Source of the DNA: Candidatus Bathyarchaeota archaeon
GTDB taxonomy: Archaea; Thermoproteota; Bathyarchaeia; Bathyarchaeales; Bathycorpusculaceae
Direction: 5' to 3'
NCBI GenBank assembly: GCA_018396705.1
Contig: JAGTQZ010000009.1
Span: 158,099 to 222,098 of the forward strand
DNA length: 64,000 nucleotides
The translations under genes were made by a program, and so were the position numbers. The notes under the pieces are model-generated. The model searched no databases. It was given only the letters and a program-made list of their open reading frames with translations, and was not told the DNA's origin. The number at the start of each line of letters is the position of its first letter. Positions within the stretch are counted from its first letter, which is position 1. This document shows, one piece after another, positions 12,055 through 21,791 of this stretch.

Positions 12055-14364
12055 GTGAGCGCTGAAGACAGGCTGACCGTTGAGCGTTCAATAATAGAAA
12101 TGATGAGGGAGGCCTTTAAAGCCTCTCATAGAAGGCTCCTTGTTGTTTGTGGAGAAGAGGCTCTAAATGTTATGGCTTATGTGGTTTTGAAGCATCAAAC
12201 ACTCAGAGGCGAAAATAGTGAAAGAGTTGTTTTTGTAAGTCACGGCGGAAACGACGGGATGGCAATCTACAATGGATTAATTGAAAAACTTAGAGAGATG
12301 GGGTGCCCGGCAACCCATCTTAAACACTGTACATATGAAGGTACTCACAAAATTATGGGAACTACCAATGACCTATTAATTCTCGATATGTCTGAAGGCG
12401 CAAGGCCCAACGACATCGGAAGACTTGTAGAAACCGTTAGAGGCGGAGGATTAGTAATACTATATAACCTTGACTTGAGGGCGGAGAAGCCTTGGAGCAC
12501 AAGCATCCACAAAAAGCTTGCTTCCCCACCTTACACTGAAGACGACTTAAGGAACAGATTTGAAAAGTTTTTTGTGAGGAAGATTCTTGAACACCCATGT
12601 ACATGGATCCTTGAAAACTGGAAAATTGTTAAGGGAGAACTCCTAAACCCGCCAAAAACTGTTAGAGAAAAACCTATGCCGCCCAAGAGAAGCAGGATCC
12701 CCCAAACGATTTTCAAGTTTACCCTAACCCGAGAGCAAATGGAAGCCCTAGAAGCCTTCGAGTTTCTCGACATTAAAAAGAAAGGCTTAATCATTTTAAT
12801 TTCTAACCGTGGAAGGGGGAAATCAGCCCTTCTAGGACTTGGAGCAGCATCACTTCTTTCTTTAGGCTTTAAGAGGGTGATTGTCACCGCTCCGGCATGT
12901 GAAGAAGTTCAAACAGTTTTTGAAATGGCTGAGCGGGCTCTCTTGTCTATGGGCGAGAGAACTAAATGCGAACGCGCAAACGACTTGATTTACAAGCTTA
13001 CATGCAAGAAGAGCATCTTAGAGTTTGTACCACCTTATAGAACTATTGGCGAAGTCGCCGACGCCGTTCTTGTAGATGAGGCTGGCGGAATCCACGTTTC
13101 CCTGTTGTTTAGAGTCGCTGAAAAATTTCCGAAAACAGTTTTCGCTTCCACAGTGCACGGCTATGAGGGTGCCGGAAGAGGTTTCTCCATAAGGTTTTTG
13201 AAATCTATTGAGAAGCTTGAAGATGTTAAACCTTACATGATCGAACTTAGGGAGCCTATAAGATATGCGCCCGAAGATCCCGTTGAAAAGTGGCTTTACG
13301 ACGCTTTGCTATTGAACGCTGAGCCAGCTGAACTTGAAGGCGAACAAATCAACCTTGAAGAATGCAAATATGAAAAGCCAAATCTAGACTTTTGGTTCGA
13401 AAAGGATGAGGAGAGGCTCCGCCAGTTTATAGGCATATATGCCTTAGCTCATTATAGAAACAGGCCTGACGACCTGCTTATACTTGGTGATGCACCGCAT
13501 CACTCAGCTAGGGCTCTTTTATCCGGTTCCGGCAAAGTTTTGGCAGCTCTGCATGTTAACGAGGAGGGACGGATGAGCGACGAGCTTCTGGAACAAGTTT
13601 TGAAGGGTAAGCCTCCATCAGGCCACCTTATACCTTCATGTATTGTGAAGTACAATCCGCAGCACGTGGCTTTTTCCAAGCTTAGGGGTTTAAGGGTTGT
13701 CAGGGTAGCAGTTCACCCGGAACTTATGCGTAGGGGTTTAGGAAGCTTGGCCCTAAAAAGGCTTTGCGAAGAGGCTGAGCGGGAAGGTTTTGACTGGGTT
13801 GGCGCCAGTTTTGGAGCGAACGCAGAGCTTATAGATTTTTGGCTTAAAAACGGTTTTGTACCTGTTCACATAAGCCCCATGCGTAATGTGGCTTCTGGAG
13901 AGTTTAGCATAATAGTTGTTAAACCACTGAACATTAACGTACAAAACATAGTGAAGGAAATCCACAGAGAATTTAAGCTCAGACTTTTAGACGCTTTACC
14001 AGACACGTACTTTAACCTTGACCCCCAAGTGGCAGCGAGACTACTTAAGGGGCAAAATTGGGCAAGCCGTGAACCTTTTCAGCTTTCCAAATCCCAGCTG
14101 GGCAGGCTTCTTCAATACTCTGAGGGAAACCTTGCCTATGAGGGCGCATGCGACGCCGTAAAGCATCTTTTAAAGGTTCACTTTATGAGTTCCGGCGAGG
14201 CCAGATTGAATTTAGAAGTGGATGTTGAAGCTAAACTTGTGGCGAGATGTCTACAGGCTCGTTCATGGGGACATGTTACAAGAGCTTTTAAAACGACCTC
14301 CGCAAATCTTAAAGCTGAAGTGCGATCTTACATTGCAAAAATGATTGCCTTCTATAATATTTGA
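12055..14364 (+). CDS. tmcA: tRNA(Met) cytidine acetyltransferase TmcA
   Basis: 769 residues from a GTG with GGTGG ahead. Domains: N-terminal DUF1726-like part (1-200), RecD-type helicase with Walker A SNRGRGKSALLG (about 248-259) and Walker B VLVDEAGG (about 338-345), GNAT acetyltransferase with acetyl-CoA loop PELMRRGLGSLAL (about 554-566), and a C-terminal RNA-binding tail. It makes ac4C at the wobble position of elongator tRNA-Met using acetyl-CoA and ATP. Before element A inserted, the gene for its own substrate, tRNA-Met(CAT), lay about 140 bp upstream in divergent orientation. Confidence 0.92.
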   Translation: MSAEDRLTVERSIIEMMREAFKASHRRLLVVCGEEALNVMAYVVLKHQTLRGENSERVVFVSHGGNDGMAIYNGLIEKLREMGCPATHLKHCTYEGTHKIMGTTNDLLILDMSEGARPNDIGRLVETVRGGGLVILYNLDLRAEKPWSTSIHKKLASPPYTEDDLRNRFEKFFVRKILEHPCTWILENWKIVKGELLNPPKTVREKPMPPKRSRIPQTIFKFTLTREQMEALEAFEFLDIKKKGLIILISNRGRGKSALLGLGAASLLSLGFKRVIVTAPACEEVQTVFEMAERALLSMGERTKCERANDLIYKLTCKKSILEFVPPYRTIGEVADAVLVDEAGGIHVSLLFRVAEKFPKTVFASTVHGYEGAGRGFSIRFLKSIEKLEDVKPYMIELREPIRYAPEDPVEKWLYDALLLNAEPAELEGEQINLEECKYEKPNLDFWFEKDEERLRQFIGIYALAHYRNRPDDLLILGDAPHHSARALLSGSGKVLAALHVNEEGRMSDELLEQVLKGKPPSGHLIPSCIVKYNPQHVAFSKLRGLRVVRVAVHPELMRRGLGSLALKRLCEEAEREGFDWVGASFGANAELIDFWLKNGFVPVHISPMRNVASGEFSIIVVKPLNINVQNIVKEIHREFKLRLLDALPDTYFNLDPQVAARLLKGQNWASREPFQLSKSQLGRLLQYSEGNLAYEGACDAVKHLLKVHFMSSGEARLNLEVDVEAKLVARCLQARSWGHVTRAFKTTSANLKAEVRSYIAKMIAFYNI

Positions 14365-14412
14365 ATGGTTAATCAAAACAATTTTAAGGATGCATCCGGT
14401 GAAAATTAGAGT

Positions 14413-14742
14413 ATGGAAGGCTTCAGCGTTAATGTTCCCGAATTAAAAGTTTTCACTTTACCGACGTGCTCAAGCTGTCATGCTGCTAAGCAGATTGTGT
14501 TTGAGGTTGCCCGAAAACTCGGCTTAGCTTACCGAGAGGTGGATATGAACACCAAGGAGGGTCTAGAAGAAGGATTAGCTCACCAAATTATGAGTGCTCC
14601 AAGCATAGCCTTAAACGATGAGGTCATCGTTGCTGGGCGTTTAATTTCAAAAGAAAAGCTTGAAGAAGAAGTGCAGAAAAGACTGGCGAAGTGGCGCGCT
14701 AGGGCCTCTTTAGAGAATCCTTCCTCAATCTCTGAGAGCTGA
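14413..14742 (+). CDS. Thioredoxin/glutaredoxin-like protein
   Basis: 109 residues. KVFTLPTCSSCHAAKQIVFE carries the redox motif CSSC near residue 19. APSIALNDEVIVAG has the cis-proline segment of the thioredoxin fold. Such small proteins exchange disulfides in the cytoplasm. The C-terminal 20 residues (RARASLENPSSISES) extend past the usual fold. It lies 48 bp after tmcA and 5 bp before the next gene, so these are likely one operon. Confidence 0.85.
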   Translation: MEGFSVNVPELKVFTLPTCSSCHAAKQIVFEVARKLGLAYREVDMNTKEGLEEGLAHQIMSAPSIALNDEVIVAGRLISKEKLEEEVQKRLAKWRARASLENPSSISES

Positions 14743-14747
14743 TTTTC

Positions 14748-15116
14748 TTGGCGGAAGATGATGTTAAAAAGGCCTTAACAGTGTTCAATTATGCAGAAAA
14801 ATTCAAAACAAGCCTTATTGTGGCTTCAAGTCTACTGGAGCTTCTAGGTGAAGTCAAAGAGGAAGCTGAATTAGCCGGCGCAGCGAAAATGCTCATAGCC
14901 TATTTTAACGCCCTAATTCTGGAGGTAAACATTGCGGCTAACGCTTCAAAAGTTGAAGGGTTCAGGGAAATTGCCACAAATCTTCAGAAGGCTATTGGAT
15001 ATGTGAGGCAACATAATCCCATCGTGGCGCAGAGGCTTGTTTCAGAAGCCATTTCTATGGCGACTACCCATGGCAATTGGGCGGCGCAAAAACTTAAAGA
15101 GAGAAACCTTATCTAG
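14748..15116 (+). CDS. Hypothetical helical protein, 122 aa
   Basis: TTG start 5 bp after the thioredoxin-like stop. All-helical, Ala/Leu-rich sequence (ALTVFNYAEKFKTSLIVASS; AGAAKMLIAYFNALILEVNI; NWAAQKLKERNLI) without membrane-length hydrophobic stretches. It could be a small four-helix protein. I do not recognise the family; it is probably a lineage-specific archaeal protein expressed with the thioredoxin-like gene. Confidence 0.7.
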   Translation: MAEDDVKKALTVFNYAEKFKTSLIVASSLLELLGEVKEEAELAGAAKMLIAYFNALILEVNIAANASKVEGFREIATNLQKAIGYVRQHNPIVAQRLVSEAISMATTHGNWAAQKLKERNLI

Positions 15117-15118
15117 GT

Positions 15119-16009
15119 TTAGGCTGTAGCTTTTCCTGCTCTAATCCTTTCAAAGTGGAATAGATATTCTTGGGCATAGCCAGCATAGCTTCCAAAATAC
15201 TTTCTCCCGAAAAAGCTGATTTTTTCATATTCCGCATTTGTTAGCGACTTTTTAAACGAAATTCTCCTTAAAAAATCATTTTTGAAATGGTTTGTGTAAT
15301 ACTTTATGATTACGCGTTTAATCCATACGTCCACTGGGAAGGCTTCAAGTTTTTCAAGGGAGAAAAGCAAAACACAGTCAGCTACTTTTGGGCCGACGCC
15401 TGGCAGGGTGAGCAATGCTTTTCTAGCGTTTTCAAAGGATTCCGCCCTCAACATTTCGATGTGTAACTCACCATCTGCGATGCGCTTGGCTGTCTCCGCC
15501 ACATATTTACCTCTATAGCCTAAACCACAACAGGCAAGTTCTCGGAGGCTTGTCTTTGCAAGTCTTTGGGGCGTTGGGAAACTGTAGAAAACGCGATTTT
15601 CAAAAACCCTTTTTTCTCCAAACTTTTTAGAGAGATTAAAAAGCATCTGTTTTATGGCGGGTATGCTCTTGTACGTAGCGCAAATATAGGATATGAGGCA
15701 TTCCCACGGGTCCTGACGTAAAATTCTCAATCCTTTGAGGGCCTTAACCACCTCTTCTACATGTCTGTCCTTCGCTATCTGCGTGAGAATTAAGGGCAAG
15801 TCGTCTCTTAGTCCAAAATACTTCTCCACAAAGTCTGAGCTTATGTTTTCAAACTCTAGCATGTTGCCGTTCTGCCGTACCTTGAAAGGCTTGTCAGTGA
15901 CTATGCCATACCACCATTCACCGTTTTTTTCCCACCGGAAGGCTTGTCCACAGCGGAGAGTTAAATCTAAATCAAATGGCTGATCAGGTGCCAAGTTTAT
16001 TTTTCCCAT
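15119..16009 (-). CDS. ogg: 8-oxoguanine DNA glycosylase/AP lyase (OGG1 type)
   Basis: 296 residues. N-terminal OGG fold (FDLDLTLRCGQAFRWEK), QDPWECLISYICATYKSIPA, then helix-hairpin-helix LPGVGPKVADC (202-212) with the lyase lysine K208, and the catalytic Asp D227 in EAFPVDVWIKR. This matches bifunctional OGG1-type enzymes, which excise 8-oxoguanine and cut the strand. The C-terminal SYAGYAQEYLFHF helix is family-typical. It lies 7 bp downstream of the EF-2 gene on the same strand and could be read from its transcript. Confidence 0.9.
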   Translation of the reverse strand: MGKINLAPDQPFDLDLTLRCGQAFRWEKNGEWWYGIVTDKPFKVRQNGNMLEFENISSDFVEKYFGLRDDLPLILTQIAKDRHVEEVVKALKGLRILRQDPWECLISYICATYKSIPAIKQMLFNLSKKFGEKRVFENRVFYSFPTPQRLAKTSLRELACCGLGYRGKYVAETAKRIADGELHIEMLRAESFENARKALLTLPGVGPKVADCVLLFSLEKLEAFPVDVWIKRVIIKYYTNHFKNDFLRRISFKKSLTNAEYEKISFFGRKYFGSYAGYAQEYLFHFERIRAGKATA

Positions 16010-16016
16010 GGAAGCC

Positions 16017-18227
16017 TCACTCTTCGTTCATAAAAATGTCCGGACTTGGTTTTTCCGGCGGTAAGCCTTTGCGTTCGCGGATTTGCCTAATAACCTCTGC
16101 GGCTATGTTTTCTGGAACTCTTTCCCAATTGTTGAAAGAGCATTGCCAAAAAGCATGTCCAGACGTGGCTGAACGCATTTCAGCCGATAAACCAAAGGTT
16201 TCCGCAACTGGTATAATCCCGTTAATCAATGTTAAGACACCCCTTTGCTCGGAAGCTAAAACTTTGCCTCTTTTTCTGGTTATGATTTCTATGCATTTGC
16301 CAACCCATTGGGCTGGAACCGAAACCGTAATGCGGTACACCGGCTCCAGAAGTACTGGTCTAGCCGTTAAAAACGAGCCTAACATTGCCTTACGTATGGC
16401 CGGCAAGATTTGGGCTGGGCCGCGGTGCACCGGATCCTCATGAAGCTCTGCGTCTATGAGCTTAACTTTCACTCCGCGCATGGGTTCTTCACATAACGGC
16501 CCAGCCTTACACGCCCACTTGAAGCCGTCTATGATCATTTCCCTTATTTCGTGTAGGTGTTGCATGTCCTTAGCCATGTTTAATAATATGTTGCGGTGTT
16601 TGTCTATTGCCCAAACATTCTCAGCTTCTTCAATTGGCCAGTTAGCCTCTTTAAAAAGTGTGTTTTCAATCTGTTTTCCGTCAATTCCTTCAGTGATTTC
16701 GTTCTTCTCCATGAGAGTTATGGCCTTTTCCTCTAATGGTTCAACTTGAACCCAGAACTTGTTGTGTTTATTTGGGCTTTCAGCCATGACTACAGCACCC
16801 TTTTCTAAAATGCCCTCACGGTAAATAACTATGGGTTTTGATGTTATGATCTCTAAGCCTCCGCCGTAGTCTCGCAGAAACTTCACGGCAATTTCTAGGT
16901 GTAGTTCGCCCATTCCGCTCAGCAAATATTCACCAGTTTCCATGTTCACGGACGTAGCAAGATTGGGGTCTTCTATGGAAAGCCTGTTCATGGCGTCTAT
17001 AAGGCGTGGCAGGTCTTTCGGATTTTTTGGTTCGACAGCTATGGTTATGACCGGCTCCGAAACGTATCTGATACGTTCAAATGGCACCATAACGTCTTTG
17101 TGGGTTATATCCACAAGAGTTTCGCCAGCCCTAGCTAAATCTAATCCCAAAAGGGCTGCGATGTTGCCGGCTGTCACTTTGTCCACAACTTCTCGGAAGG
17201 CCCCCATGTATATGGAAACTTGCTGGATTTTGTAATCCCTTCGAGCATCTACAAGATAGACATGGTCATCCTGCCTAATGGTGCCGCAGAAAAGTCTTCC
17301 AGTTGCCACAAGCCCCGCATTGGGATCCGTCTGAACCATCGTGATGCACATAACCGTTGGTCCATTGTCATCACAGTTAAGCATAGCTTGCCCAATCTCA
17401 GAGTTTACATTACCCTTCCATATTTTTGGCAGTCTATACTTCTGGGCTTCAATGGGGTTTGGAATGTTTTTCACAATCATGTCTAAGATGGCATTATGTA
17501 ACGGTATAAGCTTTGCAAGTTTTTGCCGTTCACCCTTATTGTAGGCGTCTATTATATCGCTGAACTTTACACCCTTTTCTTGGGCGATCTTTACTGTGAA
17601 GCCCCATTTGTGAAGCGCTGAGCCGAAAGCCACAGTCTCTTTTTGAGGGTCTACTTTCCATTTGTCCTTAAACTCTGGTTCGGCGTAAATTTCTATTAAA
17701 CTGTTAAAGTCGCGGATTATTCGCAAAAACTTGTCTTGGATTTCGCCGGGTGTAAGCTTCAACTCATTAACTAAACGGTCAACTTTGTTTATGAAAAGTA
17801 CCGGGCGGGTTCTTTCTTCTAGGGCTTGCCGTGTTACGGTTTCTGTTTGAGCCATAACCTCTTCTACGGCATCAACAACAACCACAACGCCGTCAATGGC
17901 CCTTAGGGCCCTGGTTACTTTACCCGTGAAGTCCACGTGTCCCGGCGTGTCAACAAGATTTATGAGGTATGGATGTCCAGCGATTTCATGTAAAAGTGAA
18001 ATGTTTGCAGTTTTAATGGTGATCCCGCGTTTCTGCTCCTCTTCCAAATAATCTAAGGCCCGTGCCTCACCGGCTATTTTAGGCGAAAGTAAACCAGCCT
18101 TCGCCAAAAGCGAGTCCGTCATGGTTGTTTTGCCATGGTCTATATGGGCTATTATACCAATGTTACGTATGTCCTCTTTCTTATGCATCAGTTTGAGTAC
18201 TTCACTGGTTTGTTTAAATCTCGGCAA
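16017..18227 (-). CDS. Elongation factor 2 (paralog 1)
   Basis: 736 residues from the TTG at 18227, which lines up with the start of the neighbouring paralog; an upstream ATG at 18317 would add 30 residues without similarity. G1 is AHIDHGKT (27-34), G3 DTPGH, G4 NKVD. The diphthamide loop LHEDPVHRGPAQILP keeps the target histidine. The C-terminal loop LRSATSGHAFWQCSFNNW differs from the paralog's. EF-2 is the GTPase that translocates peptidyl-tRNA on the ribosome. It is divergent from the second EF-2 gene. Confidence 0.9.
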   Translation of the reverse strand: MPRFKQTSEVLKLMHKKEDIRNIGIIAHIDHGKTTMTDSLLAKAGLLSPKIAGEARALDYLEEEQKRGITIKTANISLLHEIAGHPYLINLVDTPGHVDFTGKVTRALRAIDGVVVVVDAVEEVMAQTETVTRQALEERTRPVLFINKVDRLVNELKLTPGEIQDKFLRIIRDFNSLIEIYAEPEFKDKWKVDPQKETVAFGSALHKWGFTVKIAQEKGVKFSDIIDAYNKGERQKLAKLIPLHNAILDMIVKNIPNPIEAQKYRLPKIWKGNVNSEIGQAMLNCDDNGPTVMCITMVQTDPNAGLVATGRLFCGTIRQDDHVYLVDARRDYKIQQVSIYMGAFREVVDKVTAGNIAALLGLDLARAGETLVDITHKDVMVPFERIRYVSEPVITIAVEPKNPKDLPRLIDAMNRLSIEDPNLATSVNMETGEYLLSGMGELHLEIAVKFLRDYGGGLEIITSKPIVIYREGILEKGAVVMAESPNKHNKFWVQVEPLEEKAITLMEKNEITEGIDGKQIENTLFKEANWPIEEAENVWAIDKHRNILLNMAKDMQHLHEIREMIIDGFKWACKAGPLCEEPMRGVKVKLIDAELHEDPVHRGPAQILPAIRKAMLGSFLTARPVLLEPVYRITVSVPAQWVGKCIEIITRKRGKVLASEQRGVLTLINGIIPVAETFGLSAEMRSATSGHAFWQCSFNNWERVPENIAAEVIRQIRERKGLPPEKPSPDIFMNEE

Positions 18228-18445
18228 GACAAAATCCCCAGCGCTAGCTTTTGGCAGTCCACAAGGGTTAAGAGACAAGGTTTCATGTAGTCTTAAAAGT
18301 CTTGTGTTTTCATGCAAAAAGTTAATATTGTTCAGTTCGCTTTTGCATGTAGCCTAATTTAACGAGTGGCATAAAATGTTTGCTGGAAATCATGCAGACC
18401 ACTTTCAGTTTTCAAGCTTTTGGTTAGTGTGGGGTATAATTAGCC

Positions 18446-20665
18446 ATGGGACGTTATAGGCAGATAGAAGACATAGTTAAACTAATGACACAAACCGAGC
18501 GAATAAGAAACACAAGCATCATTGCCCACGTAGATCATGGGAAGACAACTCTTTCAGACAGCCTTCTGGCGGCAGCCGGCATCATAAGCGAGCAAGTTGC
18601 CGGCCAAAAGCTTTTCCTTGACTCTTGGGAGCTTGAACAGAAAAGGCAGATGACCGTTTTCGCCTCCAACATAAGCCTAGTCCACACCTACAAGGGCGTC
18701 GACTATCTCATAAACCTCATTGACACGCCGGGACACATAGACTTCAGCGGAAACGTCACCAGAAGCCTAAGAGCTGTTGACGGTGCCCTCGTGGTTGTTG
18801 ACGCCGTAGAAGGTCCCATGACTCAGACCGAAACGGTTTTGATGCAAGCCCTCCGCGAGAGGGTTAAGCCCATTCTATTCATCAACAAAGTTGACCGCTT
18901 GATTCGAGAGTTGAAGCTTTCCCCAGAAGAAATACAGAAGAGATTTGCAAGGATAATTACGCGAATAAACACCATCATCGAGAAATATGCACCTCCAGAA
19001 CACAAGAAAGATTGGCAAGTTAAAGTTGAGGACGGCCGGGTTGCCTTCGGCTCGGCACTTCACAAATGGGGCTTAAATCTGCCACACATGAGAGCTAAAG
19101 GTGTAACTTTCAAGGAGATTATTGAGGCCTACTCTGGTGAGCCAGAGGATGTTGGCCGTAAGGTTGACGCTCTTAGTAAACGCATACCCGTCTATGAACC
19201 AATTTTAGACATGTTCTGTGAGCATCTCCCAAGCCCGAAGGATGCCCAACCTTATAGGCAAAGCCAAATCTGGCCAGGCGATGTTAACAGCCCCGTTGGA
19301 AAGGCCATGGCCAAGGTTGATCCAAACGGGCCTCTCCTAATGTGTGTAACGTTTATTGAAGTTGACCCCCACAGCGGTGTTGTCGCCATTGGAAGGGTTT
19401 TCAGCGGCACTGTAGAAAAGGGGAAAGTTGTCCGCCTTATAACAAGCCGACAGAAAGGCACAATACAGCAGGTTTACATGAGCATGGCTACCGACAGAGT
19501 TATCGTCGAGCGGATTCCAGCGGGCAACATTGCCGCTTTGTCAGGCTTACCCTCCATACACGTTGGTGAAACCCTAGCCGAGGAAGGTGTTGAAACCGCA
19601 CCTTTCGAAGCGCTGAAATATGTTTCAGATCCCGTTGTCACGGTGGCTGTCGAGCCGGAAAACGTTAAGGACCTTCCACTCTTTGACAAAGTTATTCATA
19701 AGATTACGCTTGAAGATCCAAACCTCCACTTTAAAATAGACAAGGAAAGCGGTCAGTATTTGCTGAGCGGAATGGGCGAACTACACCTAGAAGTTACAGC
19801 TTACCGAATGCAGGAAGCTGGTTTGAAGGTCAAAATGAGCAAGCCTATAGTTATTTACCGTGAAACCATAACCCGCGACTATAAAGGCCCGCCTGTTATG
19901 GGTAAAAGTCCAAACAAGCATAACAGGCTTTGGGTAACCGTTGAAAAGCTTCCAGAAGAAGTCATAGAAGCCATTAAAACCGGAAAGATTAATGAGATGC
20001 AAACCCGCGACGAACGCCAGAAAATCCTAATGAAAGAGTATGGTTGGCCTGCTGAAGACGCCCGCAACGTGGTTGCTATAGAGGGCACAAACATCCTAGT
20101 CAATAGAATTAAGGGAAGACAATATGTTGAAGAAGTTTTAGACCACATTAAGTCAGGGTTCCGCGACGCTGTCACCACAGGAGTTTTAGCCAAAGAACCC
20201 ATGTACGGGCTTAAAGTAAACCTTGAAGACGTTCTCATTCATGAGGATCCGGTGCACCGCGGCCCAGCCCAAATCTTGCCGATGACTTGGCGTCCTATCT
20301 GGGGCGCTTTCCTTTTAAGTGAGCCGAAGCTTTTAGAACCCATCCTAAGCTTTGAATGCAAAGTGCCGAACGACTTTGTCAGCCCAGTAATATCGCTGTT
20401 ACAAAAGCGAAGGGGCAGAATCCTCGATATGGTAAACGAGGAAGACATGGTCATAGTTAAGGCTGAACTTCCAGTAGCTGAATCATTCGGAATAGCTGAC
20501 GAGCTTCGCTCCTCAACGCAAGGCCGCGCCTTCTGGGCAACCCAATTTAGCCGATGGGCTCCAGTGCCGGAATCCATGCAGGCAGATGTGATAAGACAGA
20601 TTCGTGAACGTAAAGGCTTACCGCCTACACCACCGAAGCCGGAAGAGTTCTGCGAAGAAGAATAA
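18446..20665 (+). CDS. Elongation factor 2 (paralog 2)
   Basis: 739 residues. G1 AHVDHGKT near residue 28, G3 DTPGH, G4 NKVD, diphthamide loop IHEDPVHRGPAQILP with histidine retained, C-terminal LRSSTQGRAFWATQFSRW and IRQIRERKGLPPTPPKPEEF. It differs from paralog 1 throughout but has the same domain order. A TATA-like GCATAAAATG lies about 70 bp upstream. A second EF-2 gene is known in some Asgard archaea and Bathyarchaeia; here both copies keep the diphthamide site, and which one is the main translocase cannot be told from the sequence. Confidence 0.92.
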   Translation: MGRYRQIEDIVKLMTQTERIRNTSIIAHVDHGKTTLSDSLLAAAGIISEQVAGQKLFLDSWELEQKRQMTVFASNISLVHTYKGVDYLINLIDTPGHIDFSGNVTRSLRAVDGALVVVDAVEGPMTQTETVLMQALRERVKPILFINKVDRLIRELKLSPEEIQKRFARIITRINTIIEKYAPPEHKKDWQVKVEDGRVAFGSALHKWGLNLPHMRAKGVTFKEIIEAYSGEPEDVGRKVDALSKRIPVYEPILDMFCEHLPSPKDAQPYRQSQIWPGDVNSPVGKAMAKVDPNGPLLMCVTFIEVDPHSGVVAIGRVFSGTVEKGKVVRLITSRQKGTIQQVYMSMATDRVIVERIPAGNIAALSGLPSIHVGETLAEEGVETAPFEALKYVSDPVVTVAVEPENVKDLPLFDKVIHKITLEDPNLHFKIDKESGQYLLSGMGELHLEVTAYRMQEAGLKVKMSKPIVIYRETITRDYKGPPVMGKSPNKHNRLWVTVEKLPEEVIEAIKTGKINEMQTRDERQKILMKEYGWPAEDARNVVAIEGTNILVNRIKGRQYVEEVLDHIKSGFRDAVTTGVLAKEPMYGLKVNLEDVLIHEDPVHRGPAQILPMTWRPIWGAFLLSEPKLLEPILSFECKVPNDFVSPVISLLQKRRGRILDMVNEEDMVIVKAELPVAESFGIADELRSSTQGRAFWATQFSRWAPVPESMQADVIRQIRERKGLPPTPPKPEEFCEEE

Positions 20666-20741
20666 AAACCAAAAATTGCGCATGCCTTTTCTTTCCATCC
20701 TCATCAGCTTTTAAAGTGAATTGCTATATGCCTATATCAGA

Positions 20742-21512
20742 ATGAAAATGAAGGCTGAAAACTCACGGGTGCCTCTTGAAAAGCTTATAGAAGAGCCATA
20801 TGCCACCATAATTTGTTATCCAAAGCCGAGCAAGATTGAACTGCAAAAACGCATAAAAGAACTTAAAAAACTCGGCATCATCACCCTAGAATTCAATGGC
20901 GAAAAACAAGTTTTAAACCTACACGTTTTGGGCAAAGGATGCGTGGGCCTCGTGATAAAAGCCTACAAGGCGAATGATGAGCCTCTCGCCCTAAAAGTCA
21001 GGCGAGTGGACGCTGACCGTATAATGATGCAGCATGAAGCCGAAATGCTTAGAGCGGCTAATTCCGTTGATGTTGGACCAAAGCTTTTGGATGTCAGCAA
21101 AAATTATCTTGTAATGCAATTCGTTGAGGGTGACTTGCTGCCCAACTGGTTGGAGAAATGTCGAAGCAAGATACGATTAAGGAAGGTTTTGAGGGAAATC
21201 TTGGAACAATGTTGGCGCCTTGACAAAGCCGGTTTAGACCATGGCGAGTTAAGCCACGCCCCAAAACACATAATCGTGGACGCCCAATACACGCCGGTCA
21301 TAGTGGACTTCGAAACGGCAAGTCTAAACCGTAAGCCAGCCAACGTTACCTCTATTACACAATTTCTCTTTATAAGCGGTGTAGTGGCTGAAAAAATAAA
21401 CCAGAAACTTGGGAGAAAAGATAAAAAAACCATAATAGAGACTTTAAGACAGTACAAGGTTCAGAGGAGTCGCCAAGCCTTCGAGGAAGTCTTGAAAGTC
21501 TGCGGCCTCTAA
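20742..21512 (+). CDS. Predicted serine/threonine protein kinase (COG2112-like)
   Basis: About 256 residues. A short N-terminal wHTH-like part (IELQKRIKELKKLGIITLEF) precedes a small kinase fold: LGKGCVGLVIKA (P-loop), LALKVRRVD (lysine), LDHGELSHAPKHIIV (catalytic loop with HGEL instead of HRD), VIVDFETAS (DFE instead of DFG). This is the architecture of archaeal RIO/Bud32-related kinases. The ATG at 20742 is chosen because a TATA-like CTTTTAAAGTG ends about 24 bp before it (leaderless mRNA); a TTG at 20721 is the alternative. Substrate unknown. Confidence 0.78.
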   Translation: MKMKAENSRVPLEKLIEEPYATIICYPKPSKIELQKRIKELKKLGIITLEFNGEKQVLNLHVLGKGCVGLVIKAYKANDEPLALKVRRVDADRIMMQHEAEMLRAANSVDVGPKLLDVSKNYLVMQFVEGDLLPNWLEKCRSKIRLRKVLREILEQCWRLDKAGLDHGELSHAPKHIIVDAQYTPVIVDFETASLNRKPANVTSITQFLFISGVVAEKINQKLGRKDKKTIIETLRQYKVQRSRQAFEEVLKVCGL

Positions 21513-21700
21513 ACCACATAATCTACGTTAGCACCAATATTCTGTTTGCTTGCTCCGCCGTCAGTTAATTCTAATTTCAACTCGTTCAGAAGTTGAGTTA
21601 AATCCAGCCATGTCTCTACTTGGAGCTGTCTGGCAATTCTTCTTTTTTCATATAATAGTGGAATAAAATCAACGAAGAGCCAGCCGTAAGATTCAGCCAA
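21509..21700 (-). CDS. Small conserved-looking protein, 63 aa
   Basis: TTG start at 21700 preceded at the right distance by an unusually strong ribosome site (AGGAGGAAGGAGAG), and a TATA box (GGTTATAAACGG) further upstream, so the gene is very likely real. The protein (MAESYGWLFVDFIPLLYEKR and so on, ending NVDYVV) is mostly helical. Its 3' end overlaps the kinase gene by 4 bp in convergent orientation. No family recognised. Confidence 0.6.
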   Translation of the reverse strand: MAESYGWLFVDFIPLLYEKRRIARQLQVETWLDLTQLLNELKLELTDGGASKQNIGANVDYVV

Positions 21701-21791
21701 ATTGATCTCTCCTTCCTCCTGTCCAAGAAAATGGGTTCTCCGTTTATAACCTTGTATAGAAAAATCGTATAGAAAATAGTTCCATCAAGCT

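Noticed and set aside
18228..18317. Longer EF-2 N-terminus from the ATG at 18317
   Set aside because: The 30 extra residues have no counterpart in the neighbouring paralog, and a TATA-like box lies within this stretch; TTG at 18227 fits the family start.
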